From JBFWYO01 sp050186335 (GTDB lineage: Bacteria > Pseudomonadota > Alphaproteobacteria > Bin65): DNA of 51,933 bases. Location: positions 1-51,933 of the forward strand of contig JBFWYO010000024.1 in assembly GCA_050186335.1 (NCBI GenBank), written 5' to 3'. The translations under genes and the position numbers were made by a program. The notes beneath the pieces were generated by a model, which was not told where the DNA came from, made no database searches, and was given only the letters and a program-made list of their open reading frames with translations. Below are positions 1-8,483 of the stretch, piece after piece. Position 1 is the stretch's first letter, and each line of letters opens with the position of its first letter.

Positions 1-246
1 CTAACCCCGACCACCGGGCAATGGAGCGATCAGCCCGCGGCGCCTTTGAAGGTGTCGGGAAACGAGGCTTCGTTCATGACGCGTCTATCCACCGGGACGG
101 ACGGAAACATGGTGAACATGACGTTGGCCGGGAACACGGTTCAGGCTCGGCTCAGCGGTCGCGCGGCGACCTCGTCGACGACGGTGCGGGGGCAGACCTA
201 TTCCAACACGGCTGAGTTCCTGAACATGGGTACCTGCACGCGCTAG
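1..246 (+). CDS. 3' end of an unidentified protein (partial)
   Basis: The frame beginning at base 1 is open from the window edge to a TAG at 244-246, giving the last 81 residues of a protein that starts upstream. The visible part is rich in Thr, Ser, Asn and Gly with short alternating hydrophobic stretches, and ends in a single Cys three residues from the C-terminus. That composition suggests a beta-rich secreted or periplasmic protein, but I recognise no family. Internal ATG/TTG starts exist; the frame being open to the edge makes a longer gene more likely. Function unknown. Confidence 0.45.
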   Translation, partial: LTPTTGQWSDQPAAPLKVSGNEASFMTRLSTGTDGNMVNMTLAGNTVQARLSGRAATSSTTVRGQTYSNTAEFLNMGTCTR

Positions 247-336
247 GTGGCGTTAGGTAATCGTAGCCATCGCAAGACTAGAGTCAGCGCGATCGGCGCC
301 GGCGTCACATGTCCTTCGTTGGGTCAGATATTGAAG

Positions 337-411
337 TGGTGATCCCGGTTGGTATCGAACCAACGACCCTCTGATTAAAAGTCAGATGCTCTACCACTGA
401 GCTACGGGATC
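337..411 (-). tRNA. tRNA-Lys(UUU), CCA encoded
   Basis: Read on the minus strand, the sequence folds as a full cloverleaf. The acceptor stem GATCCCG (405-411) pairs with CGGGATC (341-347). The D-stem is GCTC/GAGC. The anticodon stem TCTGA/TCAGA encloses loop CTTTTAA with anticodon TTT, and the T-arm is GTTGG-TTCGATA-CCAAC. Discriminator A (340) is followed by genomic CCA (337-339). It decodes AAA/AAG lysine codons. It stands alone; neither neighbour is functionally related, and no clear terminator is visible downstream. Confidence 0.97.
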
Positions 412-578
412 GCCGACCGCGGGCCGGTTGCCGGAGTGCAGACCGCGCCGGATTGCGGCGGAACATAAGGACCCTGGCCGGGGCGGTCAATTGCCATGTC
501 GGCGAGCGTGGTGGCACGATGCCGCAGATTCGGCTGTCGCACCCGACTTATCCCCAGCCACATAGCTGGCGCGTTCGC

Positions 579-2639
579 TTAGCGCTTCGCGGGGGCCGCC
601 AGATCGATCGCCTGCGGCTGATCGCCCGCACGGTACAATCGCATCATTTCCTCGTATGCGGCTTCCAGGTTGCGCGTGAAGCGCTCGGAATCGAACAGCG
701 GCGTCGTGGTGCGGTTGACCGCCAGGCGCGCACGCAATGCGGCGGCGGCGGCCGGGTCGCGCGCCAGATCGACCGCTGCGGCCTCATAAGCCGGCAAACT
801 GTCTTTGACCAGGTCCGGCAGGCCGACTGCCTTAAGCAGGCTGGCCGCTACGCGCGACGCGAAATGCGACCCGATCAGGGTCAGCACGGGCACCCCTGCC
901 CACAAAGCGTCCGTGGTCGTGGTATGGCCGTTGCAGATGCGCGTGTCGAGCGCCAGATCCGCCAATCGCAAGCGCGCCAAGTGCCGATCGCGCGGCTCGA
1001 TGGGTGCGAAGACCAGGCGCTGCGGATCGACCCCACGCGCGACCGCCGCTTCGCGCAGGTTGCGTACCGCTGCGTCGTGGGTCGCCAACAGCCAGAGCAC
1101 CGACTCGGGCGCGCATTTCAAAATGCGCATCCAGGCATCGAACATGACGGGTTCTATCTTGTAGCTGTTGTTGAAGCACGCGAATACGAACCCTTCGCGC
1201 GGCAGGCCGGCTTGGGCGCGCGAGACGGGCAGCGAGGCTATCGGCTGCAGATCGTCGGTCGCCTGATAAGTATCCGGGAGGTAGACCGGCGCTTCCGACA
1301 AGCAAAGCGATTGGGCGGCCGATCCGATAACCTTGTCGACTAGGATATAATCGATGAAATCTGCGCCAGTAGTGCCCGGGAATCCGAGATAGCTCACTTG
1401 AATGGGTGCCGGACGCAAGGCACTGATGCCCAATCGCCCCCCGCTCAGCCAGCCGTTCAGATCGACCAGAATGTCCGTGCCGTCGGCATGAATCTGTTTG
1501 GCGGCTTCGACGTCGCTGCCATTGCCCAATTCGACAAAGCGATCAGCCGCCGTCGCAATTCGGCGACGGTATGTGCCGCCGTCATCCGGACCGTACGAAT
1601 AAGCGTAGATCCGGAAATAATCTCGGTCGTGCAGCTCAAACAATCGGGTCATCAATTGCGCGGTCGGATGTTCTTTGAAATCTGACGACAGATAACCGAT
1701 CCGAATCCGACCGGATGCGAGCGGCTGGTGCGCGAACGCCAAGCGCGCGCGCTGGGCGGCTGCTTGTCGAACGAAGCGTTCGGCATTGGCGCGCGCGACG
1801 GCCAGATTGCGGCTCGGGTTTTGCGTCAGGATCACGGAAAGGAACGCCGGGTGCGGCGGTTCACCATTGCTTGCCAAGCGCTTGGCCGTGGCGTCGTCCA
1901 ATTGTTGCATCAACGGGTCGAGGCCGCGCCAATCGCAGGCGCGGAGCTGCGCGTAGGCCAATTGCGCGAGTACATTTGGGTTGTCCGGCGCCAGCTTGGC
2001 GGCAGCGCGTGCCGCCTCGATCGCCTCGGCCAGCTTACCGGCGAAGCGATAAGCCTCGGCCAGATGCAGCAGCGGCGCGAATGCCCGCCCGTTCAGGGCG
2101 AGAGCTTTGCCCAAGAACACGATCGCAGCATCGAACGTGCCAAAAAGGATGGCCAGTATGCCGCGCTGCAAATGCGCATTGTAGTCGTTCGGCGCTCGCG
2201 CAATGATGGCGGCAAGAATTTTGTCCGCCTGGACATAATCGCGTTGCAGGATCAACGCGCTGGCCAACGGGGCGAGATGTTCGCCGCGTTCCGGCGCCAG
2301 GCGCTCGGCGCTGCGGCAATGGGCAATGGTTTCCGCGGTTGCGCCGGCGGCCAAGAAAGCATGCGCCAGCGACAGATGCACGGTCGCGCACTTGGCCGTC
2401 ACATCCGGGTGGCCAGGGCGCAATTTGAGCGCCGCTTCGTAGTGTTTGAGCGCCTCCGGCAGTCTGCCGCGTACGGCGCGGGTAACGCCAAGCAAATGCA
2501 GCGCGTCGAAATTGTCGGGCTGCAGCCGCACCAGGCTTTCGGCGATGCGCGCGGCTTCGTCTAACCGGCCGGCGGCAAGCGACTGCGCGGCCTGTTGAAT
2601 GGTCGGAAGCGGCAAGGGCGAAACGATCGGCTTGTTCAC
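579..2639 (-). CDS. TPR-containing O-GlcNAc transferase-like protein (SPINDLY/OGT family)
   Basis: This 686-residue protein has tetratricopeptide repeats over about residues 15-245, then a two-lobed GT-B catalytic region (about 310-665) of glycosyltransferase family 41. Visible family motifs are SSDFKEHPTAQLM near 318-330, whose His324 matches the conserved HP histidine of OGT; YLGFPGTTGADFIDYILVD; CFNNSYKI; and GHTTTTDALWAGVPVLT, the nucleotide-sugar site. Family members move a sugar, often GlcNAc, to Ser/Thr of proteins; bacterial substrates are mostly unknown. No glycan genes or flagellin lie nearby. The start is GTG with no strong Shine-Dalgarno, so the exact N-terminus is uncertain. Confidence 0.85.
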   Translation of the reverse strand: MNKPIVSPLPLPTIQQAAQSLAAGRLDEAARIAESLVRLQPDNFDALHLLGVTRAVRGRLPEALKHYEAALKLRPGHPDVTAKCATVHLSLAHAFLAAGATAETIAHCRSAERLAPERGEHLAPLASALILQRDYVQADKILAAIIARAPNDYNAHLQRGILAILFGTFDAAIVFLGKALALNGRAFAPLLHLAEAYRFAGKLAEAIEAARAAAKLAPDNPNVLAQLAYAQLRACDWRGLDPLMQQLDDATAKRLASNGEPPHPAFLSVILTQNPSRNLAVARANAERFVRQAAAQRARLAFAHQPLASGRIRIGYLSSDFKEHPTAQLMTRLFELHDRDYFRIYAYSYGPDDGGTYRRRIATAADRFVELGNGSDVEAAKQIHADGTDILVDLNGWLSGGRLGISALRPAPIQVSYLGFPGTTGADFIDYILVDKVIGSAAQSLCLSEAPVYLPDTYQATDDLQPIASLPVSRAQAGLPREGFVFACFNNSYKIEPVMFDAWMRILKCAPESVLWLLATHDAAVRNLREAAVARGVDPQRLVFAPIEPRDRHLARLRLADLALDTRICNGHTTTTDALWAGVPVLTLIGSHFASRVAASLLKAVGLPDLVKDSLPAYEAAAVDLARDPAAAAALRARLAVNRTTTPLFDSERFTRNLEAAYEEMMRLYRAGDQPQAIDLAAPAKR

Positions 2640-3005
2640 GTGATCTCACGGTTGCAACGGAAGCTGAACGCGGATGCCCAGGACTGTTTTTCCAGCACGA
2701 GGGCGAAAATGCCAGCAACGAAGCCCTTAATATCGCCGCCGGGAATGGCTTTTTCGTTAACGTTACCGGAAGAGAAGGAGCGGCGCCCCATACTACGCGC
2801 GTCAGCCAGCGGCCGTGCCCCGGTCGCGACAGGCCGGTCGAACCGGGAACCGATTGCCAAACCCAGTGTGGCTCAAAAAGGACCGCCCAGCCTGGACTTA
2901 CGGGTATGGATGGCGAACAGTCGGAAGCCGGCCCACGGCATTACCATCCGCCCGACCGAATACGGCATACGTTCGATCGAAAGTGGTCACCGAAATGCGG
3001 CGGGG
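2640..3005. other. 366-bp intergenic region, no supported gene
   Basis: This lies between the stop of coaD and the GTG start of the OGT-like gene. A 74-codon minus-strand frame (2636-2860) reaches the OGT start with a 4-base GTGA overlap, but it resembles no family I know. I see no tRNA fold, strong terminator or riboswitch. It probably holds the promoter of the OGT-like gene. Confidence 0.4.
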
Positions 3006-3518
3006 TTAACTTTTCGCCTTGATCCGTTCGGCCAGCGCCTTGACCACGTTCGGCGGCACGAAGCTCTTGATCTCTCCGCCGAGATTGGCGATTTCCTTAA
3101 CGAATCGAGACGAGATGAACTGATGGTTCTCCGACGCCATCAAAAATACCGTTTCGACCTCGGAATTCAGGCGCGAGTTCATCCCGGCCATTTGGAATTC
3201 ATACTCGAAGTCGGACACCGCCCGCAGGCCGCGGACCACCATGGACGCGTTACATTCCATGACGAAATGCATGAGCAGGTTCTTGAACGGCCGCACTTCG
3301 GCCTTGCCGCCTTTGGAAACGTCGTTTAGCAGCTTGATTTCGTGCTCGACCAGCGCCACGCGCTGCGCCAGCTCGAACATCGGGTCTTTGCCGACATTGA
3401 TCGCAACGCCCACGATCAGCCGATCGCACACGCGCAACGCGCGGCGGATGATATCGACGTGGCCGTTGGTGATCGGATCGAAAGTGCCAGGGTAAACGCC
3501 CACTCGTTCGCGGCTCAT
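3006..3518 (-). CDS. coaD: Phosphopantetheine adenylyltransferase
   Basis: CoaD transfers AMP from ATP to 4'-phosphopantetheine to make dephospho-CoA, the penultimate step of coenzyme A synthesis, in the cytoplasm. At 170 residues it has the normal family length. The nucleotidyltransferase signature GTFDPITNGHVD (residues 11-22) carries the T/HxGH site, and the C-terminal ENHQFISSRFVKEIA contains the conserved SSR loop. The ATG at 3518 follows a good GAGGGG Shine-Dalgarno. It lies 42 bases downstream of gyrA on the same strand, so the two are probably co-transcribed, an order common in Alphaproteobacteria. Confidence 0.97.
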   Translation of the reverse strand: MSRERVGVYPGTFDPITNGHVDIIRRALRVCDRLIVGVAINVGKDPMFELAQRVALVEHEIKLLNDVSKGGKAEVRPFKNLLMHFVMECNASMVVRGLRAVSDFEYEFQMAGMNSRLNSEVETVFLMASENHQFISSRFVKEIANLGGEIKSFVPPNVVKALAERIKAKS

Positions 3519-3560
3519 TCTCTTCCCCTCATTGTCGCATTCTGCCGCGATGGCGCGGCG

Positions 3561-6293
3561 TTATTTCGCCGGGCTCGGTTCGGCCGGCTGTTCCGCCGGC
3601 GTCTCGTCGTCTTCTGCTTCGGCATCGCGCAGGCGCGATACCGAGACGACTTTCTCGTCGCCCTCGACACGGAACAAAGTAACCCCCTGGGTACGACGGC
3701 CCATCACACTGATGTCCTTGACCGGCACGCGGATGATCTGCCCGCCGATGGTCACCAGGACCAGGTGATCTTTGTCGCCGGCCGGAAAGCTCGCCACCAC
3801 GTTGCCGTTGCGGCCGGAAATTTCCATATTGGCGATGCCCTGCCCGCCGCGCCCGGTGGTGCGGTAATCGTAGGCCGAGGTGCGCTTGCCATAGCCGCGT
3901 TCCGTCACACTCAAGATGAATTCTTCCTTGGCGGCCAACTCGGCGAATTTTTCTTCGCTCAGGGTAATCGACGATGACGTGGCGCTCTCTTCGGCATCCG
4001 CCTCATCGGGCGCGGCGCCACCGCGGCGGCGCGCGTTGGACGTCTTGACGTAGATCTCACGCTCTTCGGCCGACGCGTCGACGTGGCGCAGGATGGTCAT
4101 CGAAATGACCCGGTCGCCCTTGCCCAACTTGATGCCGCGCACGCCGGTCGACGTGCGGCCGGAGAACACGCGGACTTCGGTTACCTGGAATCGGATCGAC
4201 TTGCCCAGGTGGGTCGCCAGCAGAACATCCTCGCCTTCCTTGCAGGTGGAAACGCCGACCAGCCGGTCGCCGCCGTCCAATTTCATGGCGATCTTGCCGT
4301 TCTGCTTCACGTTGACGAAATCGGCCAGCGAGTTGCGCCGCACGTTGCCCGATTCGGTGGCCAGCATGATGTTCAGTTCCGGCCAAGCGTTCTCTTCCGG
4401 CAGCGGCAGGACCACGGTGATGGTTTCCGCGGCATCGAGCGGCAGCAGATTGACCAGCGCCTTGCCCTGCGATTGGGGCGTGCCGATCGGCAATTCGTAT
4501 ACCTTGAGCTTGTAGACCAGGCCGGCGGACGAGAAGAACAGCACCGGCGTGTGGGTGTCGACAACGTACACCTGCGCCACGAAATCTTCGACCTTGGTCT
4601 TCATGCCGGCGCGCCCGCGCCCGCCGCGCTTCTGCGCGCGATAGGTCGACAGCGGCACGCGTTTGACGTAGCCCTGGTGCGTGATCGTGACGACCATTTC
4701 CTCGCGCTGGATCAGATCTTCGATGTCCTGGTCGATGGCACCTTCCATGATCGTCGTCTTGCGCGGGCTGTCGAAGCGCTCCTTCATCTCGAGGATTTCG
4801 GCGCGCAGGATGCTGATCAGGCGCGGCCGCGACGAGAGGATTTCCAGGTAGTCGCGAATCTTGTCGACGACGTCTTTCAGTTCGGCGCCGATCTTCTCGC
4901 GCTCCAGCCCGGTCAGCCGGTGCAGGCGCAGGTCCAGGATCGCCTTGGCCTGCTCCTCGGACATCCGGTATGTGCCCTTGGCCACCTTGCGGCCCGGTTC
5001 GGCGACGATTTCGATCAGCGGGGCCACATCCTCGGCCGGCCAGTCGGTGCCGGTCAAACGCGCGCGCGCCTCGGCCGGATCCGGCGATTGACGGATGATC
5101 TTGATGACTTCATCGAGGTTGGCGACGGCCAACGCCAGGCCGACCAAAATATGCGCGCGCTCGCGCGCCTTGCCCAACTCGAAAATGGTGCGGCGCGTGA
5201 TAACGTGTTCGCGGAAATCGACGAACGCCGCGATCATGCTCTTGAGGTTCATCAGCTCCGGGCGGCCGCCGTTCAGCGCCAGCATGTTGATGCCGAACGA
5301 CGTCTGCATCGGCGTGAACTTGAACAACTGGTTGAGCACCACTTCCGGCTCCGCCGTGCGGCTCAGTTCGACCACCACGCGCACGCCGTCGCGATCCGAT
5401 TCGTCCCGCAGGTCGGAAATGCCTTCAATGATCTTGTCCTGCACCACTTCGGAGATGCGCTCGACCAGGCGCGACTTGTTCACCTGGAACGGGATTTCGG
5501 TGATGACGATGGCCTGGCGTTCCTTGCGCAACTCCTCGATATGCGTACGCGAGCGGATCACGACCGAGCCGCGCCCAGTATGGGCCGCCGAGATGATGCC
5601 GTGGCTGCCCATGATGATGCCGCCGGTCGGGAAATCCGGGCCGGGCACGATGGCCAGCAGTTCTTCCACCGTGACGCCCGGATTGTCGATATAGGCGCAG
5701 CACGCATCGATCACTTCGCCCAGATTATGGGTCGGAATGTTGGTCGCCATGCCGACCGCGATGCCGTTGGCGCCGTTGACCAGCAGATTCGGGAACATGG
5801 CCGGCAAGACGGTCGGTTCGCGCGACGATTCGTCGTAGTTCGGCTGGAAGTCGACCGTCTCGCGATCGATATCCTCGAGCATCGTTTCCGCTGACTTGGC
5901 GAGGCGCGCCTCGGTGTAGCGCATGGCCGCCGGCGGATCGCCGTCCATCGAGCCGAAATTGCCCTGCCCGTCGATCAATTCCAGGCGCATGGAGAAATCC
6001 TGCGCCATGCGCACCATCGCGTCGTAGATCGCGCTGTCGCCGTGCGGATGGTATTTGCCCATCACCTCGCCGACGATACGTGCCGATTTACGGTACGGGT
6101 GCGTCGAATCGAAGCCGCTCTCCTTCATCGCGAACAGGATGCGGCGATGCACCGGTTTCAGCCCGTCGCGCACGTCCGGAATCGCGCGACTGACAATCAC
6201 GCTCATGGCGTAATCGAGGTACGACCGCTGCATCTCCTCTTCGATGGAGACGGGGGTGATATCCAGCGGTGGCGGTGTGGGAGTTTCGCTCAA
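3561..6293 (-). CDS. gyrA: DNA gyrase subunit A
   Basis: GyrA is the breakage-reunion subunit of DNA gyrase, which introduces negative supercoils using ATP hydrolysed by GyrB. This 910-residue protein has the catalytic Tyr126 in AAMRYTEARL and the quinolone-determining segment HGDSAIYDAMVRMAQ with Ser87 and Asp91, the residues found in quinolone-sensitive enzymes. The GyrA box appears as QKRGGRGRAG before the C-terminal beta-pinwheel domain, and the tail is acidic and Ala/Pro-rich. The start is TTG: no in-frame ATG lies upstream before a TAA at 6318-6320, and the next Met (residue 21) is inside the conserved N-terminus. gyrB is not in the window. Confidence 0.97.
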   Translation of the reverse strand: MSETPTPPPLDITPVSIEEEMQRSYLDYAMSVIVSRAIPDVRDGLKPVHRRILFAMKESGFDSTHPYRKSARIVGEVMGKYHPHGDSAIYDAMVRMAQDFSMRLELIDGQGNFGSMDGDPPAAMRYTEARLAKSAETMLEDIDRETVDFQPNYDESSREPTVLPAMFPNLLVNGANGIAVGMATNIPTHNLGEVIDACCAYIDNPGVTVEELLAIVPGPDFPTGGIIMGSHGIISAAHTGRGSVVIRSRTHIEELRKERQAIVITEIPFQVNKSRLVERISEVVQDKIIEGISDLRDESDRDGVRVVVELSRTAEPEVVLNQLFKFTPMQTSFGINMLALNGGRPELMNLKSMIAAFVDFREHVITRRTIFELGKARERAHILVGLALAVANLDEVIKIIRQSPDPAEARARLTGTDWPAEDVAPLIEIVAEPGRKVAKGTYRMSEEQAKAILDLRLHRLTGLEREKIGAELKDVVDKIRDYLEILSSRPRLISILRAEILEMKERFDSPRKTTIMEGAIDQDIEDLIQREEMVVTITHQGYVKRVPLSTYRAQKRGGRGRAGMKTKVEDFVAQVYVVDTHTPVLFFSSAGLVYKLKVYELPIGTPQSQGKALVNLLPLDAAETITVVLPLPEENAWPELNIMLATESGNVRRNSLADFVNVKQNGKIAMKLDGGDRLVGVSTCKEGEDVLLATHLGKSIRFQVTEVRVFSGRTSTGVRGIKLGKGDRVISMTILRHVDASAEEREIYVKTSNARRRGGAAPDEADAEESATSSSITLSEEKFAELAAKEEFILSVTERGYGKRTSAYDYRTTGRGGQGIANMEISGRNGNVVASFPAGDKDHLVLVTIGGQIIRVPVKDISVMGRRTQGVTLFRVEGDEKVVSVSRLRDAEAEDDETPAEQPAEPSPAK

Positions 6294-6533
6294 GGAAAAA
6301 TGCGGCCGGATAAGCTGTTATCGGGGGTCATTAAAGTGTTGTCACAACCTCGACCGGCGAGCCGGATACCAGCCGGCCCGCACGCTGCTGTGCAGCGCAA
6401 AAAATAGCAAAATTGCCGATCTGGCGACAGGAAAATTACGGGGGTGCGGCGTGTGCATTTGATCCGGCCGGTCAAACTTAAGGTGCGCTGAGCCAATCGA
6501 AGCATGAGCGTGGAGCCGCATGATCTCGCCGCT

Positions 6534-6560
6534 CACCCTTCGACAAGCTCAGGGAGAGGT
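6534..6560. repeat. Dispersed intergenic repeat, copy 1
   Basis: The core CTTCGACAAGCTCAG (6538-6552) recurs exactly at 13935-13949. Here the flanks CCCT and AGGG can pair across the core. It lies between the 3' end of ssb and the gyrA start. As I recall, this 15-mer is a frequent intergenic repeat in several proteobacterial genomes. The rest of the 6294-6588 gap probably holds the gyrA promoter, but I could not assign one. Confidence 0.6.
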
Positions 6561-6588
6561 GCCAATGGCGGCTTGAACGAAGCTCCGC

Positions 6589-7062
6589 TTAGAACGGAAT
6601 CTCGTCGTCGAAATCGCCGCTCTTGGATTTGGCGGCCGGGGCGCCGCGCGGGCTCGAGGAGGCCGCCGGGCGGTCGCCGTCGTCGCTGGCCCCCATGCCG
6701 GCACCGCCGCCGCGGCTGTCCAGCATCGTCAGTTCGCCGCGGAACCGCTGCAGCACCACTTCGGTGGAGTATTTCTCGACGCCGGCCTGATCGGTCCATT
6801 TGCGGGTCTGCAACTGGCCTTCGATGTACACCTTGGCGCCCTTCTTCAGATAATTCTGCGCCACTTCGGCGAGGCGCTCATTGAAGATCACCACGCGGTG
6901 CCACTCGGTCTTTTCCTTGCGCTCGCCGGTGTTCTTGTCCTTCCAGCTTTCCGAGGTCGCGATCGACAGGTTGACGATCGGGTTGCCGTCCTGCGAGTGA
7001 CGCACCTCGGGATCGCGGCCGAGATTGCCGACCAGAATGACCTTGTTGACGCTGCCTGCCAT
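6589..7062 (-). CDS. ssb: Single-stranded DNA-binding protein
   Basis: SSB coats single-stranded DNA in replication, recombination and repair and recruits partner proteins through its C-terminal tip. The OB-fold starts at SVNKVILVGNLGRDPEVR, continues to about residue 110, then gives way to a Gly/Ala/Ser-rich linker and the acidic tip DFDDEIPF. I chose the ATG at 7062, giving 157 residues, because it follows GAGGAG at good spacing and begins the conserved MAGSVNK. A longer frame to 7104 lacks support. It is divergent from the downstream thioesterase gene. I found no GTTC-N7-GTTC LexA-type site in the shared upstream region. Confidence 0.97.
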   Translation of the reverse strand: MAGSVNKVILVGNLGRDPEVRHSQDGNPIVNLSIATSESWKDKNTGERKEKTEWHRVVIFNERLAEVAQNYLKKGAKVYIEGQLQTRKWTDQAGVEKYSTEVVLQRFRGELTMLDSRGGGAGMGASDDGDRPAASSSPRGAPAAKSKSGDFDDEIPF

Positions 7063-7273
7063 GAACCCGCTCCTCGATGCATTTTCAACCGCCGGTGGGC
7101 TCATATTGCGCCGCCCGGCACCATGGGCAGGACTCTAACCGGAACGATCCGGCGGGGCCAGCGTGAAAGAATCCACAGGCGCCGTGCGCGAAGGCCCGGC
7201 TTGCATGGTGTTTTTCGCGGTACCGTGCCAAAGTTTATCGTTCGACCTTAGGCACACGACGAGGCTGGCCACC

Positions 7274-7678
7274 ATGGATTTATTGCCCTTCATCCGCGAA
7301 CAAGAACCGCCGTTCTCAAAGCTGCTCGGCATCGAGTGGAAAAGCGCCACGAAAGAACGAATTGTCGCCGAAATGAAAGTCCGCGACGATCTGTGCACCG
7401 TGCCGGCGATCCTGCACGGTGGTGCCGTGATGGCATTCGCCGACTCGATGGGGGCCGTGGGCACGATCCTGAATCTCACCGGCGGCGCGCACACCACGAC
7501 GATCGAAAGCAAAACCAACTTCATCGGCGGCGCGCCCGTCGGCATGGTGGTAACCGGCGAGTGCACGCCGTTGCATAGGGGCCGCCGCACCATGGTCTGG
7601 CAGACGCGCATCACTACGCCTGAGGGCAAACTGGTGGCACAGGTCGTGCAGACACAATTGGTGCTGGACAAGAAGTGA
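7274..7678 (+). CDS. PaaI-like hotdog-fold thioesterase
   Basis: This small 134-residue protein belongs to the hotdog superfamily (4HBT/PaaI-like), which hydrolyses acyl- or aryl-CoA thioesters. The core signature AILHGGAVMAFADSMGAVG carries the HGG turn at the start of the long central helix. SKTNFIGGAP follows in the strand region. The ATG at 7274 gives the usual family length; an upstream in-frame start at 7163 would add an unconserved extension. The actual CoA substrate cannot be read from sequence. Its stop overlaps the next gene by four bases (GTGA), so the two are translationally coupled. Confidence 0.85.
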   Translation: MDLLPFIREQEPPFSKLLGIEWKSATKERIVAEMKVRDDLCTVPAILHGGAVMAFADSMGAVGTILNLTGGAHTTTIESKTNFIGGAPVGMVVTGECTPLHRGRRTMVWQTRITTPEGKLVAQVVQTQLVLDKK

Positions 7679-8367
7679 CGGCCGCGCTGCGCCGCGCCGG
7701 CCGTCGCATTGCTGGCATCGTTGTCGTCGTGGCGGCGTTCTGGGTCGTCGCCGGATACTTTTTGTGGGATAGCGCCCTCGGCGTGCGGGTGCGCGCGGTG
7801 TTCGGTGTCGAATCGGCCTGCGCCGACATGCTGTCGTTGCCGTCGCTCGGCCTCAAGCCGCCGTTTCGCCCGATGAGCAATCCAAGCGCCAGTATGGAAC
7901 CCACATTGCCGCGCGGCAGCATAATGACGGTCGCCGCCTTGCCCAACGGCTGGATTCCCACACGCGGCGCGTTGATCGTGTTCAATCTCAAGGGCGATCC
8001 GGCCAACGTCTACGTCAAACGCGTGATCGGCATCGGCGGCGATACGGTGCGTCTCGAAGGCGACGACATGTACCTCAACGGCGCGCCGGTCGCGACGATC
8101 AGCCTCGGTCCGTCAAAATCGGTTCCGGCGCTCGATGGGTGCCGTGAATTTGTCCAACGGCTGGACGAAACGAGCTTCCGCATCCTGCGCTGCGGCTCGC
8201 CGATCCCATCGTCCGCCACCAGGTTCGATTACGTCGTTCCGGCCGACCAATTGTTCGTGCTCGGCGACAATCGCGACAATTCGGCCGATAGCCGAACCGC
8301 GACCGTCGGCATGATCTCCCTGCGGGATGTCACGGGCATACCGCATTGCCTGGAGAAGCGGAGATGA
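7675..8367 (+). CDS. Signal peptidase I-like S26 serine protease
   Basis: This 230-residue membrane-anchored protein has the S26 Ser-Lys dyad. Ser73 sits in SASMEPTLPRGS and Lys115 in YVKRVIGIGGD. The late box GDNRDNSADSR (about 198-208) completes the LepB signature. One N-terminal membrane segment spans about residues 12-30. Such enzymes cleave Sec signal peptides outside the inner membrane. The main lepB of Alphaproteobacteria usually sits with rnc and era, so this may be a second, specialised peptidase. The start is GTG, overlapping the thioesterase stop by four bases. Four Cys residues in the mature part could form disulfides. Confidence 0.82.
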   Translation: MTAALRRAGRRIAGIVVVVAAFWVVAGYFLWDSALGVRVRAVFGVESACADMLSLPSLGLKPPFRPMSNPSASMEPTLPRGSIMTVAALPNGWIPTRGALIVFNLKGDPANVYVKRVIGIGGDTVRLEGDDMYLNGAPVATISLGPSKSVPALDGCREFVQRLDETSFRILRCGSPIPSSATRFDYVVPADQLFVLGDNRDNSADSRTATVGMISLRDVTGIPHCLEKRR

Positions 8368-8483
8368 CCGCGGAGCTGTGGATAACCGGGGGTTTGAGCG
8401 TTCCGAAATCGATTCGCTTTTTCCGCCCCGCAACACCATATTCGGGGCAATCCGACCTCTCACACGCGTGAGCCTTACCGCAC

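Noticed and set aside
2636..2860. 74-codon minus-strand frame ending in a GTGA overlap with the OGT-like gene
   Set aside because: The overlap looks like coupling, but there is no ribosome site, no family resemblance, and such overlaps arise by chance.
4083..5894. 603-codon open frame on the plus strand opposite gyrA
   Set aside because: It lies wholly antisense to a certain gene. Long antisense frames are expected in GC-rich DNA, and the product is Asp/His/Arg-rich without any domain.
8398..8420. Possible LexA/SOS box upstream of uvrA
   Set aside because: GTTC is present, but seven bases later the sequence is GATT instead of GTTC, two mismatches in the second half-site.
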